Origin: Opisthorchis felineus
Taxonomy: Eukaryota > Platyhelminthes > Trematoda > Opisthorchiida > Opisthorchiidae
Assembly (NCBI GenBank): GCA_004794785.1
Contig: SJOL01008870.1
Span: 149,602-213,601, forward strand
DNA length: 64,000 nucleotides
Direction of reading: 5' to 3'
A program made the position numbers and the translations under genes. Positions 1-10,575 of the stretch are shown piece by piece (positions within the stretch are counted from its first letter, which is position 1; each line of letters starts with the position of its first letter). Under the pieces are notes generated by a model. The model did no database searches. It saw nothing but the letters and a program-made list of their open reading frames with translations, and was not told where the DNA came from.

Positions 1-319
1 TGAAAATTTCTTAGACAGCCTCGAGATTGCCCTGTACTACTTCAGTAAAGCGTCAGCTGTGCTACATATACAACGAACTATAGCATCAGCAAAATTACAA
101 TGAAAAGAGAAGAGAGGAAGAGTAAATTCTAAGCATATGAAAACTTGGGAACGGAAAGATAACATTCGGAATAATACCGGGGTAGGTTAGCAGTGGGGAG
201 TTTAGAGGAAGATGGGCGACGTAACAACCTGGGAAGTTCCGAAGACGTCCACTCCTTGATGTTGCCAAATTAATTCACATTGAAATATCCACAGAGCAAC
301 AGCAAATAAATTGATGGAA
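1..319. other. no recognisable feature
   Basis: I see no gene, tRNA-like box or repeat match in this stretch. It leads into the inverted repeat that begins near 320. Confidence 0.5.
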
Positions 320-1395
320 GGCTTCTGGCAACACGTTGGACGTCATTGGTTGTTAATCATGTAGTTGTTGATCTGTTTGCCGGCATTGGTAATTGACTGG
401 CAAACGTTCCGTCACCAAAGGAGAAGATATCGTCAGCAAGCAGTTGGGGGGAGGACATCCTCCTTACCTTTTTGTGTTTATATGGCAGTTGATCCATCTG
501 CTATCGCTTGGCGAGATGAGCTAAATGCGTGATGTTGTTATCCTAAGTTCATTGGTCAGTTTGAGATCTGTATTGCATTGTGGTCTGCCTCCCCTTGATC
601 CGGTTGGTGATCCGGATGTCTTAAATTTTCATTGGTCTCCATTCCTTGTTTTTATTAGCCCGTTCCCAATTTAAATGGCGTTGTGGTCTGATATCAAAGC
701 CGATTTGTTGGTTGCACCCTCCTATTTCCTCCGATGTAACGGCTGGCTCTCGTGCAGCCGTCTTTTGATTTGGCCATTGGGCGGTCACTCCAAGTAAGGT
801 TGATTTGTCTGCTTGAATGGGATCTTCCCATATCTTCAATGAGTTTCTCATATGGTTTCTTGTTCAATTTTGAGCTCCGTGGCTCTGGCGTTCTTTTGTT
901 CTGAGTGGCTAATAAATATGGTCAACTTCGGCATGCTTGTTGAACTCGTGTCCTTCTTTGAAAATGGAGATGAGACAAAACTGATTGTGCCTTTTAGCAG
1001 TGAGCTTGTGTCCACGTGTCTTAGTCAGAAGCACAACGCAAATTAGACCACAACGCAATGAAAATGAAAATGAAAATTTAGAACGGGTTAGTGAAAGCAA
1101 TAAAAAACTGATAAAATGAGAAGGTATCCTCCAACCAAATCAATGGAGGGCAGACCATGACGCAATACAGATCACAAACGGAACGATGAACTAACGGGAA
1201 CCCCCTTCCGATCGCGTTAGGAAGTTACTTTATTAAAGTGCCAAATAAAAAACAAGCAGATATGGTGGATGTCACCCCTGCGCAATGATGACGTCTTCTC
1301 GTTTGGTGACGAAACGTTCGCAAGTTAATAGCCAGGCTTGGCGAGAAGATCAACAGTCACCTGACCAACAGCCAATAAACGCACCTAAGCTGCAA
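320..1395. repeat. long imperfect inverted repeat (foldback element)
   Basis: The stretch of about 320-700 reappears as its reverse complement at about 1000-1395, separated by roughly 300 bases. Matching blocks run in the same order in both arms. They include GTTGATCT (left 368), the ACGTT/CGTCACCAAA block (left about 404-420, right about 1299-1315), GATCTGTATTGCA followed by TGGTCTGCC (left about 565-589), TTTTTATT near the CCCGTTC block, and GCGTTGTGGTCT (left about 678-690, right about 1046-1058). Similarity is clearly above chance but far from perfect, so the element is old. No transposase or terminal motif is visible. It could be a foldback or MITE-like element, or two copies of an unknown repeat inserted in opposite directions. 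The right arm contains a small ATGAAA expansion that the left arm lacks. Confidence 0.65.
1058..1078 (+). repeat. ATGAAA short tandem repeat
   Basis: About three and a half units of a six-base ATGAAA motif. It sits inside the right arm of the inverted repeat at 320-1395 and is shorter or absent at the matching place in the left arm, so it arose after the arms were formed. Confidence 0.7.
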
Positions 1396-2849
1396 ATATT
1401 TTGACACATTACCAACGTTGAATATCATCCTACCCAAGTGATTTAGTCAAAAGGTTTTTGGGATATTCACAATTAGTCAGCAATTTAGTGTTATTTTCAT
1501 AACTATTGGGTTTATTCGAACCACATCGGAACAACCACTTCATCAATGGCTCAGCAGAGCGGTCGCTTTTTTGGTGAAGGTTTTGGTGCCTACTTCGTGT
1601 GACACGGGCTGCAAGATGTGAGTACCGTCGCCATTCCATTCTTACCAAATAGTTTGTTTTCAAATCATCTCACCTAACCTGTTAAACTCATTAGTGTTAC
1701 TTAAAAATGACAAATACTCCACAGAGGAGATTATCACGTAAAACGGAGTAGAACTACTGCCACGTAGCTACTTATGAAAATTCTGAAGTCAGTTTTTATC
1801 ACTGAGTACAGTTTGGGTTTATATTATGTGTAATTCCGTATGCCTCAGCAGTACCCTTATCTCCTGGCAACTATCGTAAAAGGCCTTCTTTTATGTCCCT
1901 CGATGGTATTTGAGAATCCACGAATGCACGCAGAACACTCTAAACCCAGCTATATAGACCAACTCTAGGATAGAGCTGAGACTTGAAAAATATACAGAGT
2001 CCGCTTGAAGTGCACCACCACCTTATGATGAGAATCCAGCGAATGTGTGGTCACGTATGCCATCGTCGGCTCGTATCGTAACTTGATAGGTTTTCGAGAA
2101 CTGGCACAATGGAGGCAGTATTCTCGTGTGCTACCACATTGTACTGGCGGAGTCCTCAAGTTCGTCCATCCAGAGTTAGGATATTCAACAATAGGTTGGT
2201 GAACAACATGGTCCGGAAAATAAAAACTGGTAAAGGTTTCAATGGTAAGATACGTGTTTGTGGCCTGTCTGATTGGAGAAACAAAGGATTTTCGGAGGTG
2301 ACTTGTGCAATACAGCAAACCGGTTGTATTGAAAGGTCAGAAGTTTGGGAACTTACTCTGCCGTTAATTGGTTTCAAGTGGGTCCTGAAAAGCGCTCTGC
2401 TTGTTCCGAGATTGTAGACTACAACCTTAAACGCGTGGAACATGCCAGAAGCAGAAGTTGGTATCGAAAAACGTTTTCTCATTACCAACTACTGAGAGTT
2501 ATTTTAAGTAGTAATGTGTAACGGTGAAATTATCCCAGCCTCCGCGTTGTGGCAAGAGTTGCCGATATCCGAGTTGTGATAGCGTAGTTCTCTCCGTCAG
2601 TACTTATAACGGCATAGCAGATCAGCCTACCGTACGTCGATATGGCCGTTCTGGCAAGAAAAATGGGGTGTTCCTTGCAAGAATTTGCAAACCTCATACT
2701 AAGCAAAATTCCATTGTGCTTGTGAGGCCATTATCCTTGGGTGACAAGTTTTTAAGTTCGGAGTGTGTATATCTTAAACAGCTGAGCGTAATTTTAGCGG
2801 AAACTTGAGACAAAGCGCGAATTCGACTACAATGGGACTGGAAATTATT
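1396..2849. other. unassigned stretch with overlapping open frames
   Basis: No recognisable element. Between 1965 and 2488 open frames of 102 to 117 codons lie on both strands over the same bases, followed by a 94-codon plus-strand frame at 2524-2808. None shows a domain, signal peptide or zinc finger I recognise. Open reading on both strands at once suggests locally few stop triplets, not a gene. Confidence 0.4.
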
Positions 2850-3022
2850 CTTAGGTTGTTTGCTCTCAATGATTCAGATGTGTTGGGTGTTGTTGTAACA
2901 ACAACGGTTAAAAGTTCCGACTTGTAGTCAGCTAGAGATTTGACTCAGATATAGCTCCAGGAAGGGCGGAACAGGTAGTGGGCTGTAGAAGAGTGTTTAA
3001 AATCCTTATGAATAACAGTGTG
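2850..3022 (+). mobile_element. Penelope-type hammerhead repeat, decayed copy
   Basis: From about 2944 this matches the ribozyme half of the repeat best seen at 29503-29765. It has GCTC/GGGC, which can pair as stem II, then GGAA where the core needs GAAA, then GTGGGCTGTAGAAGAGT, which matches the conserved stem I strand and flank of the family. The CTGATGA box has decayed to CAGATAT and the cleavage region reads AGGTAG, so it should be inactive. The stretch before 2944 is only a weak match. It lies next to the 3' end of the LINE relic and points the opposite way. Confidence 0.6.
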
Positions 3023-3039
3023 CTGAACAACAACAGTGC

Positions 3040-5040
3040 AGTGATTTTTGTGAAATCATTTTCGTCATCGTATTCATTGAGAGCAATACCAGATGGGAAG
3101 ACTCGTGCATCACTTGGGTATATGTCAACTTAATTCAACGAAGCTCCATAAAGGCAAAAGAAAACAGGGAGCAAGGAGGGGAACAAAAAGCTAGGCTACC
3201 ACAAAAATCCGACTTGTCTACTCTCCAAAACTCAGTCAGACAATCTGAATGGAAACTGACAGCATGAACGCTAGTGCCCACGGTTAGCCACTGTATCATT
3301 CATTCCCTCCAGCTAAAGAGAGGGTGAGCCACATGGACCCCATCTTGAAAGGCGAACAGCACAACCAGTACCCAAAACTTCCATAGGATCCTTCTTCTCC
3401 TTCTGCCATGTCAAATTCTGTCCACCTCCAGGTTTCAGCCACTGCGGAAAACAGAGCTCGTCTCGGCAGGAGGGAACTCGGCATGCCTAATACATGACCC
3501 AGGCCATTTAGCTTGCTGCGCTAAATGCATGTTTTGAGGAACTACCCAGAAACCCGTTTGCTGATCGCCTAATTGCGGATGCACGGGTTTCAACCGATTT
3601 CAGCTAAAGTTACGAGACATACATGGTCAAAGATCTGAAAATGTCCCAGGTCCTCCTCCCGAGGTGGCCAGGACCCGAAGCCATACGACAATTAAGCCTA
3701 CAATGTAGTTTGATATACGCGACCCTTGAGATCCACTGGGATGCCCTTTTGACGCGGCAAGTGGCGCAAATTAGAAAACGGAATCCCGGTCTTCGGGGCT
3801 CGTGCGTTGACTTCGTCCGTCACACTACCGTCAGACCTAATGCAACTTCCGAGAGACATTTTGCGTTCCACAGACTTTTTGAATTATCAGAGGCCTGTGT
3901 AAAGACTAGTCCAGCAGCACGACTTTGCACTTTGCGGGCCTAAAGCACATGTCGAAGGACTGGATGATCTTGATGAGCTTTTCAAGCAAGGCTTGCACTT
4001 CTTATTCTTTTGCAAAAACGAGGATGATGCCCTTTGTGTATTCCAGGTAGACAAGTTTCTCGCTCGAGTAGACACCTGGTTTCGAAGGCTGCCTCATTTT
4101 TTTGTCAATAATGAAATTAAACAAAATTGGAGAGGATGGGCATCCTTAGCAGAAAACAATGCTTTTAGAAAAGCTCCTCGGGAGCATCCTGGTACACTCC
4201 CGCGCGCCTGCAAATATGCGGATACAAGCAGTGCTTGATATTCACGAACGTCTTGGGCATAATATTTTATGCAGACGTGCTGAAAGGAACCAACTGGTCA
4301 ATAGAATCGAAGTGAATTGAAGTGAAGAAACACCAATATTGCATGACGCCTACACATATCCCATTGCTCTGACACTCGACGGAGTGTGAAGATTCGTTCC
4401 ACACAGCTCCTTCCTAGCCGAAAACCCGCTTGCTGTCCTTGGGTCGCCTCTTCACCCGCCTTCTTGAGATGACGCAAATTAAGCGTCACTAAGAGCCCAG
4501 TTACAACGAGAATTAGGCTAATTCTTCTGTGATTGATGCGTCCACTTCGAGCACTATTTTTGAAAATGGGCGCCATTATCGACTAATCCCATTTGGTTGA
4601 GACGGCCTCTTCCGCCCAAACAGGGTCAAATAAGTTAGACAAGCCTCAGCCAAGGACCTCATATTCATTTTTGAACATAGCGAGCGGGAGTTTGTCAGGA
4701 CTGGTAGCTCGGTGACACTTGGGGGACAAAAAACATTCACTTATTTTCGAGGCCTTCGGAGGTTCCAATTTCACTGTACATGGCTGCTTCCGGCTGAGCA
4801 ACTCCAGGCAGCCGGATGAATTGTTGTTGGGAGTACTTAACTCGACGCTTCAGGCACAGTTCTTCGGACTTGGGCGCCCCTGTATTATCAGTGTGTGTTT
4901 TGCTCACCGAGGGATTTTTTTGGGACCAATTCACATATCCGCTGAAATTGGCCGTATTTCTAGGCTTTGGCCTCTGCGAATTCAAACAATTTTGCGACCC
5001 AGTGATTTTGCTTCTTAATTGGAAGTGTTCTGTCTTTTAA
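3040..5040 (-). pseudogene. non-LTR retrotransposon (LINE) reverse transcriptase pseudogene
   Basis: Translating the minus strand in all three frames gives a broken but ordered LINE polyprotein. In order, it shows the linker before the RT (about 4737-5040, NWSQKNPSV), a PDKLPLAMFK block (about 4690), APIFKNSAR then NHRRISLI (4534-4511), QQAGFRLGRSC (about 4435-4403), and VFLHFN where the family has VFLDF (4333-4316). These are followed by CPSSPILFNFIID (about 4150-4110), LEYTKGIILVF where YADD is expected (4029-4040), PAKCKVVLLD (about 3920), and near the C-terminus LGHVLGMP and LPRRALFS (about 3505-3446), ending with RSCCQF near 3250. Both catalytic sites are lost (Asp to His in motif A, YADD to YTKG), and there are several stops and frameshifts. 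No endonuclease domain is seen upstream, so the copy is probably 5' truncated, as is common for LINEs. The 3' UTR limit near 3040 is approximate. The style resembles fluke RTE-like elements; the clade needs a tree. Confidence 0.87.
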
Positions 5041-5694
5041 CCGCTTCATGGTGCTGCATTACATTTATGAAATACACATCTTGTTCATTCCGTCCTTATG
5101 AAGATTGCGGTGTGAAATCCTGGTGTGACATAGAAACATGAGTTTGCTGAAAAGCGAGGTAGTTCAACGCAGAATAGTCGTACTTTCCTGCAATGTACGA
5201 AAGCGACGGTTTTCATTTTTACCAGCCTATCCACTAAAATAACATCAATAGAAATACAGTAGCAAGGATATTAATTAAATCTGAATGGGCCTGACAGTAT
5301 TACCTTACCAAGTGGAACCACGACAGGGCCCATCGTTCGTCTAGTTTTGGACCACGTGTTTACCGGCAGTGGATGAAATAGCCCAACCCAATCTCATTGA
5401 TCAAATGTTTGGTTTATGTTGTCCAAGAAACTTCGGCTGAACCTTAAAACACGAAGGTTGCGCGTGGAAGAAACAAAGTTGCCAAAGACAGGAACCGGTA
5501 TGGAAATATCCTTCAGAGGCTCCATAGTCCCAGCCACTAGTTGGTTCCCTCAGGATACCTAAACTCAGTCGAGTTTCGCATTCCCGGTTGGGGATTTGTA
5601 GAAGTGTGGATTTGGTGTCGCATTAGTTTCGTCATCTGCCTTGACTTAAATTCAGGTTGGAGTTGGTTCCTTGCCTTTTAAAATATAGCTGTAT
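5041..5694. other. no recognisable feature
   Basis: I looked for an endonuclease domain continuing upstream of the LINE relic on the minus strand and did not find one. No other gene or repeat is seen. Confidence 0.45.
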
Positions 5695-5925
5695 TAGTTA
5701 AAGACGGAATTATTATTATTACTATCATTAACGTCATTAATAAATCCAAAACTTGGCTGGATTGCATACGAGGTGGATCCACCGACCAACGGCGGTTGAG
5801 CCACTGAAGTAAAAGTGGTTTGCCAGAAGACGGATGTGATCCTACTCGCAAGCAGAGGTAAGCTCCCTGGACCAGGATCGCCGGGAAAAAACGCGAAGAC
5901 CTGTTGAGAGTCATCAGCAGGGCCT
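5695..5925 (-). repeat. probable LINE 3' end with AAT-rich tail
   Basis: On the minus strand this ends in an AATGA..AATAATAATAAT tail at about 5707-5745, the kind of short-unit tail found on some LINEs. Translated, the end reads PSFGFINDVNDSNNNN. The end of the LINE relic at about 3050-3100 reads PSGIALNEYDDEND, so the two may be 3' ends of related elements in the same direction. The body between 5750 and 5925 is not otherwise recognised. Confidence 0.35.
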
Positions 5926-7135
5926 AAGCATACATGCATATGACTTATTATTGTTATCGCTTTAAAGTACTTCGCTGAGCAGTGAACTACGTTGCATATG
6001 GTGCTTGCGAACATATTCTGACTGAATCGATAAAGTTTAAACAGGACAAGTGCGGAAAACTATCGGGTGCATAACAATCCGACATGAGTTTTCTGTCATC
6101 GACAAAACTTGCCCGTAGGTGAGTCAATGCATTCTTTAGGGTAAACTGTTGATAACCATGCCTTTTGAACTCAAAGCATAAACATAAAAAGAAGCAGGAA
6201 TGTATACCGTCATTCCAACAGCAGATTTTTAACGTTCCGTGAGTAACTATTTGTTAGGTGGTTTGTAAAACTGAGACACATGTTTGACCGTGCCAGACAG
6301 TTATGCTAAAATACCTGATGAGTTCCACTATAAACAGAGTGTGCCAGCGCTGAAGTTCGACGGGCACCAATGTATGTTAAACCGATGAATTAGCCACAAA
6401 TTCTGTTTCATAAAAGTATCAACTATGGAAGAACAGCAATGAAAGACAGCTCTGTGTTTGCGTTTGTTTGTAATAGAAGGAAAAGTTAAAAGCGTAATAC
6501 CTGTTAAAAATCTAGGCCATAATTTTGTGTGCAATGTTGTGTGTGGTAATTATTTAAGGTTTGATATAGAAACGCATTGCAACCTGTCTTTCCCTCTTCT
6601 GTCTTCATAATCCAGCTAATTAGGTCAACATGATGCCCTACTTCGTCATCAACGAAGGTGACCATCACAGTACTGTTCATTTTGGATATCAAAATATTAC
6701 AGTTGAAACCATACCACATATTCACCTTGGATGACATGTTTTGTGCAACACGGGCTGATTTTTGCTCCATACTATTGATTAACTAGATGGTTTGTCCCGG
6801 CGACGTGCAGTCCAGTTTTGTTACTAGAGCAGTGCACGCTGGAAAGCTGTCACAGTTTGCACCTCGTGGGATGTTTACTCCCAAATCAATTGATTTTTCT
6901 CAGAACTAGGCTTACTGCGTGCAGCTGTTTACAACGTGCGACAACAACACTACCCAGGCTGTTACAGTTCACCAAATGTACACACTTCGCAGGTCCATTC
7001 TGAGAATTAGAACCGGTTAGACAAAAGATGTCAACTTCAGTTACTTACTCAGCTGAACTATTTGAAGGTTATTTAGGACTGCATGTTCCCCCTTGATTTT
7101 GTGTCTGTAATTGAAGAAAATATTGACAGCTTATG
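5926..7135. other. no recognisable feature
   Basis: Short open frames on both strands only. No domain, tRNA-like box or match to the repeat families of this window was found. Confidence 0.45.
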
Positions 7136-7357
7136 TCGTAATGATGGTCGTTGTTTTGTTCGCTGAGCTGGGAAATTTGGTTCAAAACATTTTATCACCA
7201 GTCGAGGTGACACCATCAGTGTGTTGTGAGTGGAAGTACGTTGAGTTTGGAACGCACTTTCACTGACAATTCACTGATTACTTCACCTCGACTGGTGGTA
7301 AAAGGCTAGCCATCAAATTGCCCAGCTCAGCGAACAAACGAACAGCCATGTTGTCTC
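7136..7357. repeat. foldback inverted repeat, about 80-base arms
   Basis: The left arm (about 7136-7220) contains TTGTTCGCTGAGCTGGG and CACCAGTCGAGGTGA. The right arm (about 7274-7357) contains the reverse complements CCCAGCTCAGCGAACAA and TCACCTCGACTGGTG. The arms differ by a few substitutions and a small indel. The spacer is about 55 bases. The RNA would fold into a long hairpin. A plus-strand frame of 119 codons (7318-7677) starts in the right arm, but it has no recognisable domain and I do not call it a gene. It could be a small MITE or foldback element; no target-site duplication was identified. Confidence 0.75.
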
Positions 7358-8437
7358 TGTTTATCACTTTCGGAAACAACAAACTGGATTTGCTGAGCAT
7401 AACGTTCAAGGGTTCGGCATTCCTATCCTGGAGACAAACGAACTATCAAAGCTTGTCAGAAAAAACATTCAGTTTAGCTTCAATAGTGAGATGTATTTTG
7501 GGTCCCTTCTTAGCAGGTTCATTCATGAATAAATTGGGAACTCAACAGATAACCGAAATGGTTGAGTATCTGCACTGTAAACGGGCTGTTTGGACTTGGC
7601 AACCACGTGCTAGATTTTTCAGTTCAATTTGTAATAATATGAAGTGTACTTTTGAGCCTGAGTACTACGACCAATAAGTTTTCGTGATTTTGGGTTCCTG
7701 AAGCAGAACGATAGGATCATACAAAGCAAAAGTCACGGAAAGCGAACTTGGAATGTTCCAGATTTTTTCGGTTGCAACAAACTCGGAGTTTAGTTAGCTG
7801 TTTTGCTAATATGAGAATAAACATACATCCTGTCAACTGTCCATCTCAGGGAATAAAATGTTTAAAACACTCGCTTACACAGAGCGGATATCCAGAACGA
7901 TACATACGGTACCGAAGCACTTCAGTTCTGAAAGCTAAGAACTAGACAACATTCAGTTTAGAAAAACGATGTTTATATTGCCCTACCGTTCACAGTAGGG
8001 ACGAGTACCAGAAGAGTAAGGTAATCAATTTGTGGCCGTCAATCTGTACCTGACTTTCCATTCCAGCCCCACCAACACGTTCCATCTAAAAATTGTCAAG
8101 ATCTACTGCCAGGTTGAGTGCTAACTCATTCGTGTTTCGGCACTTTATGGTAGTCGTACAACTAGGCATCTGACAGAGAGAATACGGAACACAACCCGAT
8201 GTCTGTGAACGGTGGTTAGAAAAACGTAGCTCAACTGCATCTGCTTCACATCTGGTTGAAACCGATCGTGCCGTCCAAGTCTTATACCGACTGGCTCTGA
8301 ACTAACCAGGACTGGTTTGATTCAAACAACTATCGACTGCAGAGGCGATTCGTACCCGGCCGTGACCCATAAGTTTGCTCTGAGAAGTAACTTGCATGGG
8401 CTTCTTGACAGAACCTACTATTGATAAGATTGAATTA
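7358..8437. other. no recognisable feature
   Basis: Holds the rest of the 119-codon plus-strand frame mentioned under the foldback and a 65-codon frame at 7748-7945. Neither has a recognisable domain. Confidence 0.45.
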
Positions 8438-8600
8438 TATCATTCTACAGCCCACTTCTGGTTGCGCCCTGCGTTGGATTCATCAGGTAGGCGTATTCCC
8501 CTAGTTTTCACAACTCTACTTGAACACATATTTGAGCATTTGACTCATTTGCAAATTAGGTTGGCAGTGACCTGTGACTCAGTTCAATGCCACCTGAATT
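8438..8600 (-). mobile_element. Penelope-type hammerhead repeat, decayed copy
   Basis: On the minus strand this reads the A-then-B order of the family (named under 29205-29765). The CTGATGA box is intact (8480-8486), and stem I can still pair (GCCTAC with GTGGGC). GAAA has become GCAA and the ACCGGTC cleavage block has become ACCAGAA, so no cleavage is expected. The A half (about 8530-8600) is degenerate, with CTCATTTGCAAAT still clear at about 8544-8556. Confidence 0.72.
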
Positions 8601-10497
8601 TCTTGTTTGTGCGACACATTCAGTTGGGGAGTTACCATAAATGATAGATCCATCTGGGATTCAATGGGGTCTGCCGTGAACACCAATTTAATTTGCAGTA
8701 CCTTGAATTAGCCAAGCGAAACTACCATCCACACACTTGCCAGGCAGTGACATAATGCGTTCAACCTTGTGACGAGTTGACTCTTCATTCTTGTTCCCCG
8801 TTTTTCATGCATGCGCCCGTATTATGCGAAGATGCACATGGTTTTGTTGAGTATCCTATAAATTTTGATATATTGGCCACGAACCAAAATCACGGAATCA
8901 CTGGTAACTGATGGAAATGACCCTGTCAGCAGATCCATTTTCTGACTGACTCCCAGTAGAACAGTCAGAATGGGAACACTATAGAAAGTGTGATGGGACA
9001 CTTCCTAACAGGGCAGGGGATGTTGTAACACTGCAGTCTACGGTACAATAACCTAATGTCGGAAAGAGGCTCAACAACAAGGAGCACAACAGCTTTTTTG
9101 CGGACAAAGTGTAGAAATTACAAGGAGGATCGTGGCACTTAAAGCGTACTTTTGATCTTGAATCCAGGCTGTTTGATCGGCGTTTTTGGATTGACTGACT
9201 GCTTGAGCGTCATTCTACAGCTGGTTTTTCTGGCTCAGATGCTTGACGGCTTCCCTACTGCAATTTTGGTGGGGTTTAAGGGTCTCAGTAGGTTTCGAGC
9301 CTTCTGGGATTATTTTCAGGAATCCGACCGTCCTGTCGTGGGACACTCATTTTCGGCCTGAAAGTACACTAGACAATGGTCAGGATTTTCGCTTCCCGAA
9401 GACATTTGATCAAAGTCAAACAGAGCCGGACAGAAACAGCGGCCACAAACGGAAAACGTGGTATCACGGTCGACACTGTAGCCGAGTTAAAACGGCCATC
9501 AACCTAGTTCACTTATGACAGGGTGTTGGATAGAGGATAGTACAAGCCGACTGGACATGGCGTATCCTTGGGTGTCATATGAAAATACTTGGCTAACCAA
9601 TCATTGTATACATTTTAATGTTTTGTTTAATGTGGCAGTACACGACGTCTCAGATTAGCTGTCCCCGAATTACTCAAAGGAGTTTCTAGCTATGAACAGA
9701 TTGCCAATCCTCATTACAGTCCATGCAGTCGTTTTTCCTTCCGCATCCCACAATTAGTGTCCGTTGACATTCCCAGCACCCCAGTAAATAGTCTGCCGAT
9801 ATCCGGATCAGATGATTGGCTAAAGTCAATAACAAGTTTTTGACAGGTCACGCTGAGAGATATCGGTTGATAGACGGTGGCCAGATCGATTCTGAATGCA
9901 CATTTTATGCGTGTCAGGTTTGTTCCCGTGGATTAATAAAGCACAATGTTTTTAAATAAGAATGGTGGTGATTTGATGTACGAGGTAATTAACTAAACTT
10001 AGCGTACACCCAGTCCTCGTGATATTTTATGGTGCTGACGTTTTCCGACGCCTATGCTGACGTTGGTGCTGACCTTTAGCGTTTGACCAGTAACTACCTG
10101 GTTTGAACAAGATGCCAAAATCACTGCAACATTTACTCGGAAGGGAGGAAAATGTGGAGCTTTAGGACAGAAGTTAAATGAAGAGCTTACATGGATGTGA
10201 AGAATTTAAGTACTGAATAGACAAAACTTGCATTCGAGACCTGCCTCAGGACACTCTGGCGGTGGCTGTCGTGTCATCTCACGCAAGCAGTAGTTTACCT
10301 AAGTTTTTTGGGATTTGAATACCTGTTGAGAAAATTCAATGGCAAAACATAAATATGGAAGACTAAAATAAAAATAAAAGCGACTCTTATGTGGGAGCTA
10401 GAATAATTTGATTGCTTCAGATGCGTCAACTGACGCAAACCGTCCCTATGGTCTTCGCTGTGTTATCTCGCCTCTGTTACCGTGTACTCCAACATTA
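8601..10497. other. no recognisable feature
   Basis: Plus-strand frames at 9152-9518 contain a weak resemblance to RT motif A (PTAILVGFKG), but the following RT motifs are missing, so I do not annotate it. Nothing else is seen. Confidence 0.4.
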
Positions 10498-10575
10498 CTG
10501 CGGGAACAATCGAACTCGCGAGGCCTAGCTTCACAAGGACAGTGCTCTAACAACCAAACTATGGGGTCTATTTGT
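10498..10575 (-). repeat. tRNA-like SINE head
   Basis: The minus strand has an A-box-like TGGTTGTTAGAGC (10544-10556) and a B-box-like GAGTTCGATTG (10507-10517) at the normal internal promoter spacing of RNA polymerase III. Flanking bases do not form a tRNA acceptor stem that I can see, so this is more likely a tRNA-derived retroposon head or a tRNA relic than a working tRNA. Confidence 0.45.

Noticed and set aside
1285..1325. TGATGA..GACGAAACGTTC as a third hammerhead
   Set aside because: The 19 bases between the boxes form only a three-pair stem, the cleavage triplet is wrong, stem I is missing, and the segment is explained as part of the long inverted repeat.
1500..1660. TGGCTCAGCAGAGCGG as an A box
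   Set aside because: The only B-box-like bases nearby (GGTTCGAATAA at about 1513-1523) are on the other strand, so the two cannot form one promoter.
9152..9518. Possible reverse transcriptase fragment (PTAILVGFKG..AFWDYF, plus strand)
   Set aside because: The local likeness to RT motif A is short, spacing from the preceding motif is off by several residues, and none of the following RT motifs can be found in any frame.
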